A DNA stretch of 64,000 bases from a bacterium (GCA_022072055.1 JAJVIK010000002.1:388158-452157); one strand, 5' to 3'. Positions 8,439 to 18,585 are shown, counted from the first letter of the stretch. A program made the numbers and translations. The notes: generated by a model not told the origin, from the sequence alone.

Positions 8439-9209
8439 ATGACCTCCGATCCCGATTCACTTCGCTGTCTGCAAGCCTTCTACACCGCGCACCCCGAAAT
8501 GGTCTCTTCCCCCTTCGGGGGAGTGAGCGGATATGATTTCGCGCTGCTTGAGCGGATCTGGCGGGACCTCGGCCTGAATGAGCCACGCGCGCTTCGCGTG
8601 TTGGAGGTGGGATGCGGGCGCGCCTTCTTGCGGGATTATTTCAAGGAACGAGATTGCGAATACCTTGGAGTGGACCTGATCGCCCCGGAGGGAGACCGGA
8701 CAGCCATCGTCCTCGCGGAGGCCGGTGCGCTCCCGCTTGCGGACGAGACTTTTGATCTCCTGATCTGTATCGAAGCTTACGAACATTTTTCCGGACCGGA
8801 GCGAGCCGCGCTCGAGTTCCAACGGGTTCTCGCGCCGGGAGGAAACCTTTTCCTATCGACCCCGAATTACGGAAACGTGGCCGGCCTGGTGAAGCGATGG
8901 ATGGAACGGTTCGGGGGATACGATCAAAACACTTGGGCGCCCTTCGGGGGCTGGACCCCCCAGGCGCATGAGCACTTTGTGACCCATTCCTCGGTTCTAC
9001 GGACCTTCCACTCCGCGGGCTTCCGTAAAGGGAAACGGCTGGGGTGCGAGACCGATCTCCACCTGGGGCTGTGCCCCTGGGCCGCGCTACCCGGGTTTCC
9101 CGAAAGGCTGTTGTTTCCACTGCAACGAGCCTTCCCTGTCCTTCGGCGGTGGCTCGCGCGCCGAATCCCGACACTCTCCCTCCACCAGTTTTGGCGGTGG
9201 GAAAAATAG
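8439..9209 (+). CDS. Class I SAM-dependent methyltransferase
   Basis: 256 residues. The SAM-binding Rossmann motif I is LRVLEVGCGRAF (about residues 50-62). Motif II is EYLGVDLI, and a later Asp-containing strand is FDLLICIEAYEHF. The pattern matches the Methyltransf_11/23 group, whose substrates range from quinones and lipids to sugars. A hydrophobic, Pro-rich C-terminal third (LGLCPWAALPGF and onward) could contact a membrane lipid or polyprenyl substrate. ATG 8439 lacks a strong ribosome site. It lies just after the adenosyltransferase gene and before an NtrC-type regulator. The substrate cannot be inferred. Confidence 0.8.
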   Translation: MTSDPDSLRCLQAFYTAHPEMVSSPFGGVSGYDFALLERIWRDLGLNEPRALRVLEVGCGRAFLRDYFKERDCEYLGVDLIAPEGDRTAIVLAEAGALPLADETFDLLICIEAYEHFSGPERAALEFQRVLAPGGNLFLSTPNYGNVAGLVKRWMERFGGYDQNTWAPFGGWTPQAHEHFVTHSSVLRTFHSAGFRKGKRLGCETDLHLGLCPWAALPGFPERLLFPLQRAFPVLRRWLARRIPTLSLHQFWRWEK

Positions 9210-9298
9210 GGGCGCGAGAATGCCGAGGCCGACCGGGGTCAGAAGGCGGAATTCCACTTGATATATGGTATTATGGTACTCCTTTCGAGGAGATGCCG

Positions 9299-10711
9299 AT
9301 GTCCAATGTCCTGATTATTGATGATGACTATCAGGTAACCGGCATGCTGGCCAGAAAGGTCAAGGACCTCGGTCATCAGGTGGACCATGCCACAACGCTC
9401 CAGGATGGGCTTGCGAAGGTCGCGATGTCCCTCGTGGATGTGGTCCTGCTGGATGTGGTTCTGCCGGATGGCAGCGGGCTCGACATCCTCCCAAGGCTCC
9501 GAACCGCCTCGGGGGAGCCGGAGGTGATTGTCTTCACCGGGGCGGGGGATCCGGAAGGGGCCGAACGCGCGATCCTACATGGGGCATGGGATTACATCGA
9601 GAAGGGCTCTCCGCTCGAGTCCATGATTTCGACCCTCTCCCGGGCGCTTGAGTACCGCAAGCGCAGAGAGGTCCAAGCCCTCCCCGCCTCCTTCAAGCGC
9701 GATGGAATCATCGGGGAGAGCCTGCAGCTGCGGAAATCTCTGGAACTCACCGCGCGCGCCTCCGAATCCGGCGCCAATGTCCTGATCACCGGAGAAACCG
9801 GAACGGGGAAGGAGCTCTTTGCCTGGTGTGTTCATGAAAACAGCCCGCGCGCGGCCGGGAACTTTGTGGTGGTGGATTGCGCCGCGCTGCCGGAAAGCAT
9901 TGTGGAGAGTGTCCTGTTCGGGCATGTGCGCGGGGCCTTCACCGGCGCGGACAAGGACCGGGAAGGGCTGATCTTGCAAGCGGATGGAGGCGCCCTCTTC
10001 CTGGATGAGGTCGGGGAGCTTCCACTATCCCTGCAAAAGGCCTTCCTGCGCGTGCTCCAGGCCCATCGGTTTCGTCCCGTTGGAGCGGAGCGCGAGGTCG
10101 AAAGCCATTTTCAACTGATCGCGGCCACAAACCGGGACCTAGATGAACTGGTCGAGGTCGGCCATTTCCGCAAGGACCTTCTCTTCCGACTCCGGACCAC
10201 GGTCATTCATCTCCCACCCCTGCGCGATCGACCGGAGGATATCGAGGGCCTCTCACGCCACTACCTCCGCCAAATCTGCGACCGTCGCGGAATCCCGAGT
10301 AAGGCCATCGGGGATGACTTCCTCGCGGCTCTCCTCACCTATCTCTGGCCAGGCAATGTTCGTGAGCTCATCGCGGTGTTGGAACGATCCCTGATCGTTT
10401 CAGAGGCCGCCCAAACGCTCCACTTCCAGCATCTCCCGCAGAGCCTGCGAATCTGTATCCGCAAGTCCACAATCCGGCAGCCCTTGAACGGACAAATCAC
10501 CGACCTCCCAACGGCCCCTCCAGCTCCCCACTTTCCGACCTGGGAGCAGGTTCGCTGCGAATGCGAGGGGCGGTACCTTCGGGACCTGCTCTCCTTCTGC
10601 GAGGGGGACATCCAAAGGGCCTGCCGCGCTTCCGCGATCTCGCGCTCGCGCCTCTATGCCCTTTTCAGGAAGCACGCTCTGCTCCCGCGACGGACTGTTT
10701 CCACCCGGTAA
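9299..10711 (+). CDS. NtrC-family sigma-54-dependent response regulator
   Basis: 470 residues. Residues 1-120 form a receiver with LIIDDDY, phosphoacceptor Asp in VVLLDVVLPDGSG, and Lys in YIEKGSP. Residues ~145-380 form an AAA+ sigma-54 activation domain: Walker A GETGTGKE, sigma-54 contact loop GAFTGA, Walker B GALFLDEVGE, and the arginine-finger region FRKDLLFRL. A C-terminal Fis-type helix-turn-helix includes IQRACRASAISRSRLYALF. The open frame extends upstream, but ATG 9299 is chosen because GAGGAG lies 6 bases before it and the protein then begins as a standard receiver. No partner kinase is adjacent; the nearest is the hybrid kinase at 22811-27226. It should turn on sigma-54 promoters, none of which I could locate. 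Confidence 0.93.
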   Translation: MSNVLIIDDDYQVTGMLARKVKDLGHQVDHATTLQDGLAKVAMSLVDVVLLDVVLPDGSGLDILPRLRTASGEPEVIVFTGAGDPEGAERAILHGAWDYIEKGSPLESMISTLSRALEYRKRREVQALPASFKRDGIIGESLQLRKSLELTARASESGANVLITGETGTGKELFAWCVHENSPRAAGNFVVVDCAALPESIVESVLFGHVRGAFTGADKDREGLILQADGGALFLDEVGELPLSLQKAFLRVLQAHRFRPVGAEREVESHFQLIAATNRDLDELVEVGHFRKDLLFRLRTTVIHLPPLRDRPEDIEGLSRHYLRQICDRRGIPSKAIGDDFLAALLTYLWPGNVRELIAVLERSLIVSEAAQTLHFQHLPQSLRICIRKSTIRQPLNGQITDLPTAPPAPHFPTWEQVRCECEGRYLRDLLSFCEGDIQRACRASAISRSRLYALFRKHALLPRRTVSTR

Positions 10712-10907
10712 CTGACTCCAGTCTGTCCACTTTTCAGGACTCAGTCCCATCGGCTGGAAGAGAATCTCATTTTCAGCATTCATGCAGGTTGTATTGAATC
10801 TACCTTCAATCATCGACTTGCCATTTATCAGCGTTTTAATGCAATAGCATCTCGCACTAGATTCGCTTTGGATGCTCGGCATCCCATTTGCGTATTGCGA
10901 GCGCGCC

Positions 10908-11381
10908 ATGAGCGCAACGCTGAACCGGACCGCGAATCCGATCCTTCTTTATGTCCCTGATCAGTGCTCAGGAGCCGGGGAGTTGGAGGCGGTGACCCGC
11001 TCCGTGGCGCCCCCCCGCAAACTCTGGGTCTCCCGCACTCTCGACGACCTCCGCGCGCGGCTGTTGGAGCGTGTTCCGATCCCGGAGGTGGCGATCCTGA
11101 TGGTCCCGACGACCGAACACCTGGATGCCATCCTCTCGTTGCGTGACCCCCTCCTCGCCACTCGCGTGATCCTGGTCCTCTTTGAGGATGGCAAAGACGC
11201 CATTGCCAAGGCTCATTCGCTTCGGCCCAGGTTCGTCAGCACCATCGAGGGGGGCTTCCTCGCAGTGGCGGAGGTCCTTTCTCGGCTGATCCACGGTGCT
11301 GAAGGGGGGCGAAGCATCCCCGATGGCCCAAGGCATCGATTCAACGCGCGCGAACAGGCGGCGTGCCCCATCGGCTCGTGA
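10908..11381 (+). CDS. Pseudo-receiver-like protein opening the chemotaxis operon
   Basis: About 157 residues, unrecognised by sequence. The alternating strand/helix pattern resembles a receiver fold without its signature acids. A strand (PILLYVPDQ) opens it, then VAILMVPTTE stands where the phosphoacceptor strand would be, with no Asp. VILVLFEDG and a segment starting STIEGGFLAVAEVLSRLI complete the pattern. ATG 10908 (MSAT) is preferred to 10872. The gene ends 40 bases before the likely cheA start, so it probably leads the che transcript. An AT-rich stretch at 10735-10870 probably carries the operon promoter, though no clear pair was found. A regulatory role near CheA is inference from position alone. 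Confidence 0.5.
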   Translation: MSATLNRTANPILLYVPDQCSGAGELEAVTRSVAPPRKLWVSRTLDDLRARLLERVPIPEVAILMVPTTEHLDAILSLRDPLLATRVILVLFEDGKDAIAKAHSLRPRFVSTIEGGFLAVAEVLSRLIHGAEGGRSIPDGPRHRFNAREQAACPIGS

Positions 11382-11421
11382 CGTGAGGTTCCGCGAAGGC
11401 TCGAACGGAAAGACTGGGACT

Positions 11422-13962
11422 ATGCTGAAAAAACTCGCCTTTCAGCTCAAACCGGATATCCCCATGCCGACCCTGCGGGGGCTGATTCTGGTCAAAGCCC
11501 TGGAGACCCAAGGAACGATCCTCCGGGTCGCTCCGGATATCCTTGGGTCGGAAGAGGTCGAGCCAGGGAAACCGATTGAGGTCACCCTCGAATGCGAATG
11601 CGCCTCGGAAGACCTCCTGGCAATCCTTGAGAGCGAATTCACCACCCAGGTTCGAATCCTCCCGGGGGAGGCGAATTCCGCATCCTCCGGTTCCATAGCG
11701 GATGTCTCCATGAGCCTCGGGGAGAGGGTTGAGCGCCTCGCGGAAACGGTTGTCCTGGCCCAGCCGGATGACGGACGGGTCCTCGAGACCATTCGGCGGC
11801 AACTCGATTCGATACAGAACGGATTGGCCGGATCCGGACATGAGCGCGAAGCGGAACTCGCTCGCGCCACGCTTGGGGCGCTCGATGCGCTTCCCGCCGC
11901 CGAGGGCGAAGTGCGCGATTCGGCCTGGGGCGCCCTCAACGACCTGGTGATTCGCCTTCAATCCCTGACCCGGTCTCTCACGCCTAAAGACCGGGCCTCG
12001 GGAAGTGATCGAATCGGGGAGGGGACGCTTCGGGAGGATCGAACAACTGGAGAGGGCTCCGGATCCAAGACCCCCGGAGCCGAACAAGACAACTTGGGAT
12101 GTGTCCCCCGAAACGACCCCTCCCCCCTTGTCCAGAACCCGGAGCTCTTGTCCTGCTTCATCACCGAATCGATGGAGCACCTCGAAAATGCCGAAATCCA
12201 TCTTCTAACCATTGAAACCGATCCATCCCAGGCGGAAGCCATCAACGCGGTGTTTCGAGCGTTCCATACGATCAAGGGTTCCGCGGGAATGCTGGGCATG
12301 GCCCTGATCGGGGGATTGGCGCACGAGGCGGAGAATCTGCTGGTTCTGGCGCGCGAGGGGAAAATCCTGCTGGGCGGATCCACGATCGATTTGGTCTTCG
12401 ACACCGTGGATTGCCTCAAGAGGCTCGTCAAGGACCCGCTTGCCTCGGCCGAGGAGGAGGGGCAAGGAGGACCGGCGATTGAGGGCTTGATCGGACGCAT
12501 CAAGCGCGCCGCCTCGGGAGATCGACCCACGACGCCCGAATCCGGGCAATTGAAGCCGACAGTTTCCGGAAAACGAATCGGGGAGGCGCTGGTCGAGGCG
12601 GGCTTGGCGACTCAGCAGGGCGTGGACGAGGCGTTCCGGATGCAGATGGAGTCGCCCGCGCCCAGAAGGATCGGCGAAATTCTTGTCCAGTCCAAACAGG
12701 TCGCCGCCAAGGATGTCGCCCAAAAACTACGCGAACAAGGCTCCAAGAGCCTTCAGGTCCGCGAAACGGTCAAGGTGGACGCGGACCGATTGGATCAACT
12801 GATCGACACCATCGGCGAGCTGGTCATCGCCGAATCCATGGTCTTCCAGTCCGAGGAGGTGAACCGGCTCGCCTCTCCCACGCTTCTCCGTCATCTCGGG
12901 CAACTCGACAAGATCACCCGCGAGCTTCAGGAAATGGGAACTTCCCTCCGAATGGTCCCGATCCGCGGGACCTTCCAGAAGATGGCGAGGCTTGTCCGCG
13001 ATCTCGCCCACAAGTCCGGCAAACGCGTGGAGCTGTTCACCTCCGGGGAGGAAACCGAGCTCGATAAGACCGTTGTGGACCAGATTGGCGATCCGCTGAT
13101 CCACATGATCCGCAACTCCGTGGATCATGGAATCGAGGCCAACCCCGACAACCGACTCCGGGCGGGAAAACCGGAAACCGGACGAATCGATCTCCGCGCC
13201 TATCACAAGGGCGGGAATATCTTTATCGAGGTTCAAGACGATGGTCAGGGATTGGATCGCCACGCGATCCTCTCCAAGGCCATCGAGCGCGGCCTTGTCA
13301 GGGAGACGGATTCCCTGACTGATCGCGAAGTTCTCAACCTGATCTTCCTTCCCGGATTCTCCACCGCGCGGAAGGTCAGCGAGGTTTCGGGTCGAGGCGT
13401 GGGGATGGATGTGGTCAAGCGAAATGTGGAGGCACTTCGCGGACAAGTGGAGATTCTTTCCGAACCAGGGATGGGCTCGATCTTCACCATCCGTTTGCCG
13501 CTCACGTTGGCCATCATCGATGGGATGGTGGTTCGCGTGGCCCGCGAACGGTACATCATCCCCACGCTTTCCATCATCCGGTCGTTTCGCCCCCGGCGCG
13601 AAGACCTTCAGACAGTCCTCCAGCGCGGGGAAATGCTGAAGGTCCACGGAAACCTGATCCCGCTCTTCCGACTCGACCGGTTGTTCGACGCGCCGGGGTC
13701 CGAGCAAGACCTGGGGAAAGCCACGATCGTCGTGGTCGAGGACTCGGGTTCACAGGCTGGAATCGTCGTGGATGAGCTCCTCGGCCAGCAGCAGATCGTC
13801 ATCAAGCCGCTTGGCGACATCCTCCAGGGAACGCCCGGTCTATCCGGGGGGGCGATCATGCCGGATGGGCGAGTGGGTCTGATTCTGGATGTGGCTTCGC
13901 TGGTGCGGCTGGCGACTTGCGAAGACGCCGCGCGCGGGGAACTGAACGAGGCCGCGGCGTGA
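11422..13962 (+). CDS. cheA: Chemotaxis histidine kinase CheA
   Basis: About 846 residues. An N-terminal P2-like domain (residues 1-80) comes first, then a long linker. The Hpt domain follows with phosphorylated His ~282 in FHTIKGSAGMLG. Residues ~385-440 resemble the MshEN/GspE N-terminal fold, with IGEALVEAGLAT and IGEILVQSKQV. Then come the dimerisation region (LIDTIGELVIAESM), the HATPase with N-box HMIRNSVDHGIE and FSTARKVSEVSGRGVGMD, and a C-terminal CheW-like domain. P2 before Hpt is not the E. coli order. ATG 11422 is where family-like sequence begins; the frame extends to 11296. It phosphorylates CheY and CheB in response to the receptor at 14629. Confidence 0.93.
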   Translation: MLKKLAFQLKPDIPMPTLRGLILVKALETQGTILRVAPDILGSEEVEPGKPIEVTLECECASEDLLAILESEFTTQVRILPGEANSASSGSIADVSMSLGERVERLAETVVLAQPDDGRVLETIRRQLDSIQNGLAGSGHEREAELARATLGALDALPAAEGEVRDSAWGALNDLVIRLQSLTRSLTPKDRASGSDRIGEGTLREDRTTGEGSGSKTPGAEQDNLGCVPRNDPSPLVQNPELLSCFITESMEHLENAEIHLLTIETDPSQAEAINAVFRAFHTIKGSAGMLGMALIGGLAHEAENLLVLAREGKILLGGSTIDLVFDTVDCLKRLVKDPLASAEEEGQGGPAIEGLIGRIKRAASGDRPTTPESGQLKPTVSGKRIGEALVEAGLATQQGVDEAFRMQMESPAPRRIGEILVQSKQVAAKDVAQKLREQGSKSLQVRETVKVDADRLDQLIDTIGELVIAESMVFQSEEVNRLASPTLLRHLGQLDKITRELQEMGTSLRMVPIRGTFQKMARLVRDLAHKSGKRVELFTSGEETELDKTVVDQIGDPLIHMIRNSVDHGIEANPDNRLRAGKPETGRIDLRAYHKGGNIFIEVQDDGQGLDRHAILSKAIERGLVRETDSLTDREVLNLIFLPGFSTARKVSEVSGRGVGMDVVKRNVEALRGQVEILSEPGMGSIFTIRLPLTLAIIDGMVVRVARERYIIPTLSIIRSFRPRREDLQTVLQRGEMLKVHGNLIPLFRLDRLFDAPGSEQDLGKATIVVVEDSGSQAGIVVDELLGQQQIVIKPLGDILQGTPGLSGGAIMPDGRVGLILDVASLVRLATCEDAARGELNEAAA

Positions 13963-14019
13963 GTTCGGGCCGCGGATTCATGCACATGAAAAAACGGTCC
14001 GGTAAGGGAGGAAGAGGCG

Positions 14020-14571
14020 ATGCCTGAACAAGCGGTCTTGGATAGACCCTCGGCGGCGGGCGAGGAGCGCGAGGAGCCCCTCGCGCGAGGCGGGAAGTTC
14101 CTCACCTTTCAGCTCGGTGGCGAGGTGTACGGCCTCGAGATTCTGAAGGTTCAGGAGATCATGGGCTTGATCGCGATCACGCGAGTTCCCAAGACCCCCG
14201 AATTCATCCGAGGCGTGATCAACCTGCGCGGAAAGGTCATCCCGGTTGTGGACTTGCGCGTGAAGTTCGGGATGGAGCGCAAAGAGGACACGGACCGCTC
14301 CTGCATTATCGTGATCCAGGTCCTTCGCCGTGGACGCCAGATCACGATGGGCGCGATTGTCGATGAGGTCTCCGAGGTCATCGACATCTCGGGAGACCAG
14401 GTTGAACCGACGCCCGAGTTCGGATCCGTGGTGGATACGGAGTTCATCCTGGGGATCGGAAAAGTGGACCAGAAGGTTGTGCTGCTGTTGGACGTGGACC
14501 GAGTCCTCAGCGGCGAGGAAGGCGAGGCGCTCACGTCCCTGACCGGGTCATGCTCCGAAAGCGCCCGCTAG
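14020..14571 (+). CDS. cheW: Chemotaxis coupling protein CheW
   Basis: 183 residues: a 30-residue acidic N-terminal extension and then a single CheW domain. Diagnostic segments are FLTFQLGGEVYGLEILKVQE, TRVPKTPEFIRGVINLRG and VIPVVDLR. It bridges chemoreceptor tips to the CheA P5 domain in the cytoplasmic signalling array. ATG 14020 follows GGAGGAAG with good spacing. It lies between cheA and the receptor gene, the expected order for a dedicated receptor-CheW-CheA array. Confidence 0.95.
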   Translation: MPEQAVLDRPSAAGEEREEPLARGGKFLTFQLGGEVYGLEILKVQEIMGLIAITRVPKTPEFIRGVINLRGKVIPVVDLRVKFGMERKEDTDRSCIIVIQVLRRGRQITMGAIVDEVSEVIDISGDQVEPTPEFGSVVDTEFILGIGKVDQKVVLLLDVDRVLSGEEGEALTSLTGSCSESAR

Positions 14572-14628
14572 AAAGGAAACCAAAGCCTGTCCCACGGGCT
14601 CCAAGGCTGGAAACAGAGGAACACCACA

Positions 14629-17628
14629 ATGAAAACGCTGGACAACATCAGAATCGGAAAGAAGTTGATCGGGGGATTCCTTCTGGTCGCAATGATCATG
14701 GCGGGCCTGGCGTTCGACAACTACAGGCGCTTCGCCGACGGCGATGAAATGTTCAATGTGTTGTACGAGGACGCCCTGCGGATGATCTCGCAGACCGCCG
14801 CGGCCAGGAACGCCCTGATGAGATCCGAATCCGCCCTCCTCCATTATGTCCTGCATCCCTCCGAGCGAGCGAGCCTCTCCGAGGCGATGAAAGTCGGGAC
14901 CACGGAGGTCGAGACTCAGATCAACAAGATCAAGGAATTCCGAAGGCTGGAAGGCTCCACGGCGGAGGACGAGGAGGGTAAGGCCCTCGTGGAATTCGAC
15001 AGAAACTGGCCGCGAGCTCTGGAGGCGATGGACGAGGTCAGGAGCCAGGTCGATGCGGGGAAGACGGATGCAACCCTGCTCGCGCTGCGGGAAGGTGGAA
15101 CGGCGCGGACCGCCTTCGCCTCGGTTCTGGGCGCATTGGAGGAGCTGGCCCGAATTAACGAGAAGACCGCCGCGGATGTTTACGCGGAGCAGCAAACGGA
15201 CTTCGACAGCTCGGTCCGCATGATCGCGATTCTCACGTTGGTTGGGCTATGCGTGGCGCTCTTGATCGGAATCGTCCTCACCCGCGGCATCACCGGCCCG
15301 CTGGCTCGGGGAGTCGAAATGATGCGGGAGATGGCCCAGGGCCGCCTCGGCCTCCGGCTCCGGATGGAGCGCGGGGACGAGGTGGGCGTGCTTGCCCGCA
15401 CGATGGACGAGTTCGCGGATGATCTCCAAGGGAATGTGGTCGCGGTGCTGCAGAAGGTGGCGGTCGGCGACCTCTCGCTCGAGGCAAAGGTCAAGAATGA
15501 CGGGGATGAGATCGGGCCGGCGGTGAAGCTGGTCATCGATTCCCTCAGGGGACTGATTGAAGAAGCCCGGGCGCTTTCACTGGCCGCGACCGAGGGACGT
15601 CTTGGCGCGCGCGGCGAGGATACGAAATTCCAGGGCGCCTACCGCGAGATTATCGGCGGGGTCAATCAGACCCTCGACACCCTGGTCGGATACCTCGACA
15701 GCATGCCCGCCCCCGCGATGATCGTGGACAGCGATTTCACTATACGTTACATGAACAAGACCGGCGCCGCGGTGGGAGAAAAGAACCCTGAGCACCTGGT
15801 AGGAACGAAGTGCTACGACTTCTTCCGGACTGAGGACTGCCGCACGGCGCGCTGCGCCTGCGCGAGGGCCATGCAGGAGGGACGCGAGTCCACGGCGGAA
15901 ACGATCGCGCGGCCGGATGGAAAGTGCCTGAACATCAGCTACACCGGGATTCCGGTTCGAGACGGCAACGGCAAGATCATCGGCGCCTTTGAGATCGTTT
16001 CCGACCAGACCGCCATCAAGCGCGCGGCGGCGGTCTCTCAGGCGGTCGCGGACTTCCAGAAGGTCGAGGTGGACCGCCTCGCGGGAGCCCTCGGACAGCT
16101 CGCCAAGGGCAACCTCGACTTCGACATGGCAGTCGCGGAGGGGGACGAAAACACCGCCGAGACTCGACTGAACTTCCTCCGAATCGCCGAGAGCCTGAAC
16201 GAGGTCAAGGAAGCCGTCACCGCGCTTTCGGCGGACGCCCAGAACCTCGCTCGCGCGGCGGTGGAGGGGCATCTCGCCACGCGCGCCGAGGCCGACAAGC
16301 ATCAAGGCGACTATCGGCGGATTGTCCAAGGGGTCAACGAGACCCTGGACGCCGTGATCGGCCCGCTCAATGTCGCCGCCGAATACGTGGACCGGATCAG
16401 CAGGGGGGACATTCCCTCCAAGATCACCGATTCCTACAACGGCGACTTCAACACGATCAAGAACAACCTGAACCAGTGCATCGACGCCTTGCGCGGCCTG
16501 ATCGAGGAGGATGGCGGCAAGGCGCTGGAGGCTGCCGCAAGTCGCGACCTCACCGCGCGCGTCCAGCGTGAGTACGCGGGGGCGTTCAACACCATGAAGG
16601 AGAACATCAACAAGGTTCTTCAAAGTCTGGATGAGGCCCTCGGGCAGGTCGCCGCCTCGGTCGAGCAGGTCAACGAGGCCAGCAATCAGATCAGCGCGGG
16701 GAGCCAGACTCTGGCCGAAGGGGCCAACGAGCAAGCCGGCTCGCTGGAGGAGGTCTCGGCCAGCCTGGAGGAGATGGCCGCCAACACCCGCCAGAGCGCC
16801 TCCAACGCAAACCAGGCCAAGCAGATGTCGAACGAGTCCCGCCAATCCGCCGAAAAGGGCAACAACGCCATGCAGCAGATGTCGAGCGCGATCAACAAAA
16901 TCAAGGCCTCTTCGGATGAGACGGCCAAGATTGTGAAGACCATTGATGAAATCGCGTTCCAAACCAATCTCCTGGCGCTCAACGCAGCCGTTGAGGCGGC
17001 GCGCGCCGGAGATGCCGGAAAGGGATTCGCGGTCGTGGCCGAGGAGGTCCGCAACCTGGCTCAGCGCTCCGCCGCCGCCGCGAAAAACACCGCCGACCTC
17101 ATTGAGGAGTCTGTGCGCAACGCCCAGGGCGGCGTGGAGATCTGCGACGATGTCGCGAGAATCCTGAGCGAGATCGTGGATGGCTCCAAGAAGGTCAGTG
17201 AGGTGATCGCCGAGATCGCCGCCGCCTCGGACGAACAATCAAAAGGGATCGACCAGATCAACACGGCGGTCGCCCAGATGAACACGGTCACCCAGCAGAA
17301 CGCCGCCAACTCCGAGGAGTCCGCCGCCGCCGCCAATCAACTGCGAGGCCAGGCCGAGGAGCTGGCCGCGATGATCACAACCTTCACCCTCTTCGCTCAG
17401 TCGGCCCAAGCGGGGCATCAAGCCGCCGTCACGTCCGTCTCGCGGACCGCCGAGAGACCTGTGCGACCGCTACCGGCCGCGCCCCGGATGTCGCCTCGGA
17501 ACGGACATGGATCCAAGGCGACCTCGGGCAAGGCCAAGACTCGACCGCTGGCAACCAACCGGCTCGCGAGGGCCGTCAAACCGGAGGATGTCATTCCTCT
17601 GGACGACGACGATCTCAAGGACTTCTGA
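14629..17628 (+). CDS. Methyl-accepting chemotaxis protein with HAMP and Cys-rich PAS domains
   Basis: 999 residues. TM1 is about residues 11-29 ([15 protein letters not shown]). A ~165-residue helical sensor domain follows, then TM2 at ~197-217 ([19 protein letters not shown]) and HAMP. After a second HAMP-like segment, a PAS domain (~350-465) carries a cysteine cluster: TKCYDFF, then EDC and RCACARAM. More HAMP-like repeats follow. The signalling hairpin (~690-940) contains the tip [20 protein letters not shown]. The C-terminus is acidic ([13 protein letters not shown]), with no NWETF-type CheR-binding pentapeptide. The cytoplasmic PAS may sense redox or a small ligand, alongside the periplasmic domain. 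It is the only receptor in the window and is cotranscribed with cheW. Confidence 0.93.
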   Translation: MKTLDNIRIGKKLIGGFLLVAMIMAGLAFDNYRRFADGDEMFNVLYEDALRMISQTAAARNALMRSESALLHYVLHPSERASLSEAMKVGTTEVETQINKIKEFRRLEGSTAEDEEGKALVEFDRNWPRALEAMDEVRSQVDAGKTDATLLALREGGTARTAFASVLGALEELARINEKTAADVYAEQQTDFDSSVRMIAILTLVGLCVALLIGIVLTRGITGPLARGVEMMREMAQGRLGLRLRMERGDEVGVLARTMDEFADDLQGNVVAVLQKVAVGDLSLEAKVKNDGDEIGPAVKLVIDSLRGLIEEARALSLAATEGRLGARGEDTKFQGAYREIIGGVNQTLDTLVGYLDSMPAPAMIVDSDFTIRYMNKTGAAVGEKNPEHLVGTKCYDFFRTEDCRTARCACARAMQEGRESTAETIARPDGKCLNISYTGIPVRDGNGKIIGAFEIVSDQTAIKRAAAVSQAVADFQKVEVDRLAGALGQLAKGNLDFDMAVAEGDENTAETRLNFLRIAESLNEVKEAVTALSADAQNLARAAVEGHLATRAEADKHQGDYRRIVQGVNETLDAVIGPLNVAAEYVDRISRGDIPSKITDSYNGDFNTIKNNLNQCIDALRGLIEEDGGKALEAAASRDLTARVQREYAGAFNTMKENINKVLQSLDEALGQVAASVEQVNEASNQISAGSQTLAEGANEQAGSLEEVSASLEEMAANTRQSASNANQAKQMSNESRQSAEKGNNAMQQMSSAINKIKASSDETAKIVKTIDEIAFQTNLLALNAAVEAARAGDAGKGFAVVAEEVRNLAQRSAAAAKNTADLIEESVRNAQGGVEICDDVARILSEIVDGSKKVSEVIAEIAAASDEQSKGIDQINTAVAQMNTVTQQNAANSEESAAAANQLRGQAEELAAMITTFTLFAQSAQAGHQAAVTSVSRTAERPVRPLPAAPRMSPRNGHGSKATSGKAKTRPLATNRLARAVKPEDVIPLDDDDLKDF

Positions 17629-17649
17629 GGGTTCATTGGGATCCTGATC

Positions 17650-17684
17650 CCCCTCTCCGGACGTGGGACGAGTCCGGAGAGGGG
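17650..17684 (+). terminator. Perfect 13-bp stem-loop between the MCP gene and cheR
   Basis: CCCCTCTCCGGAC (17650-17662) pairs perfectly with GTCCGGAGAGGGG (17672-17684) across a 9-base loop. No T-run follows, so it is not a textbook intrinsic terminator. It could end most transcripts after the receptor gene, protect the upstream mRNA's 3' end, or set the relative level of cheR and later genes. Confidence 0.55.
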
Positions 17685-17748
17685 CCGCCCGGGACGTATC
17701 CATCCTCCCCACGGTCAGAGACTGCAATCGAGAACGAAGGCGAATGTC

Positions 17749-18558
17749 ATGGACCGAGAGACTTTCAACGAAATCCGGGACTTTGTTTACGCCCGGAGCG
17801 GGATCCACCTGGCGGAACACAAAGAGTCCATGGTCGGCGCGCGAGTCGGCAAGCGGATGCGGGCCTTGGGATTCGACAACCCGCGCGCCTACATGAACTA
17901 CGTCCTGGAGGACCGCGGTGGAGAAGAAGCGGTAAGGCTCCTCGACGCCATCTCCACTAACGTGACCTCCTTCCTCCGGGAACCCAGGGCCTTTGAGTTC
18001 CTGCGGAGCCGGATCGAGGAGTGGTGGCGGGAGGGACGGCGGAAGTTTCGTTTTTGGTCGGCCGCGTGCTCCACGGGCGAGGAGCCTTACAGCATTGCCC
18101 TCACCGCGTTGGAGTCCTCGGCGGGAAACGGCGCGGACCTTCGCATCCTCGCCACCGACATTTCCACGCAGGTCCTTCAGACAGCGGCGCGCGGGATTTA
18201 TTCGGAGGAGCAGGTTGCGCCGCTTGCCGGTGACCTCCTCATCCGTCATTTCGCTCGGACCCTCGGTGAAGGGGGGCGCCCAGAGTATCAGGTTCGGGCG
18301 GCGCTGCGTGACCGAATCTCCTTTTGCCGTTTGAATCTCTCGGACCCTCCTTTTCCCATGAGTGGGCCGTTCGACGTGGTCTTCTGTCGAAACGTGATGA
18401 TCTATTTCGACCTCGCGGTCCGTAATCGTCTGCTTGCCGAGACTCACCGTCTCCTCCGTCCTGGCGGATTCCTGATCCTCGGCCAGTCGGAGGGACTCGC
18501 GGGAGTGACCACCCAGCTTAAGACCGTGGCGCCATCGGTCTATCGCAAAGAGGAATAG
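17749..18558 (+). CDS. cheR: Chemotaxis protein methyltransferase CheR
   Basis: 269 residues, standard size. The N-terminal helical domain begins FNEIRDFVYARSGIHL. The boundary motif STNVTSFLREPRAFEFL corresponds to the family's TTNETxFFR. The SAM-binding motif is FWSAACSTGEEPYSIAL, and FDVVFCRNVMIYF is a conserved strand. It uses SAM to methylate receptor glutamates, opposing CheB at 21782. Since the local receptor lacks a C-terminal pentapeptide tether, CheR probably acts without one. The gene follows a strong stem-loop and precedes a porin gene by 27 bases. Confidence 0.95.
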   Translation: MDRETFNEIRDFVYARSGIHLAEHKESMVGARVGKRMRALGFDNPRAYMNYVLEDRGGEEAVRLLDAISTNVTSFLREPRAFEFLRSRIEEWWREGRRKFRFWSAACSTGEEPYSIALTALESSAGNGADLRILATDISTQVLQTAARGIYSEEQVAPLAGDLLIRHFARTLGEGGRPEYQVRAALRDRISFCRLNLSDPPFPMSGPFDVVFCRNVMIYFDLAVRNRLLAETHRLLRPGGFLILGQSEGLAGVTTQLKTVAPSVYRKEE

Positions 18559-18585
18559 GGCCCAGCCAGGGCTTGTGAATCCGCC

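Noticed and set aside
15577..17238. 553-codon minus-strand frame opposite the chemoreceptor
   Set aside because: Antisense shadow of an unmistakable MCP; low-complexity product.
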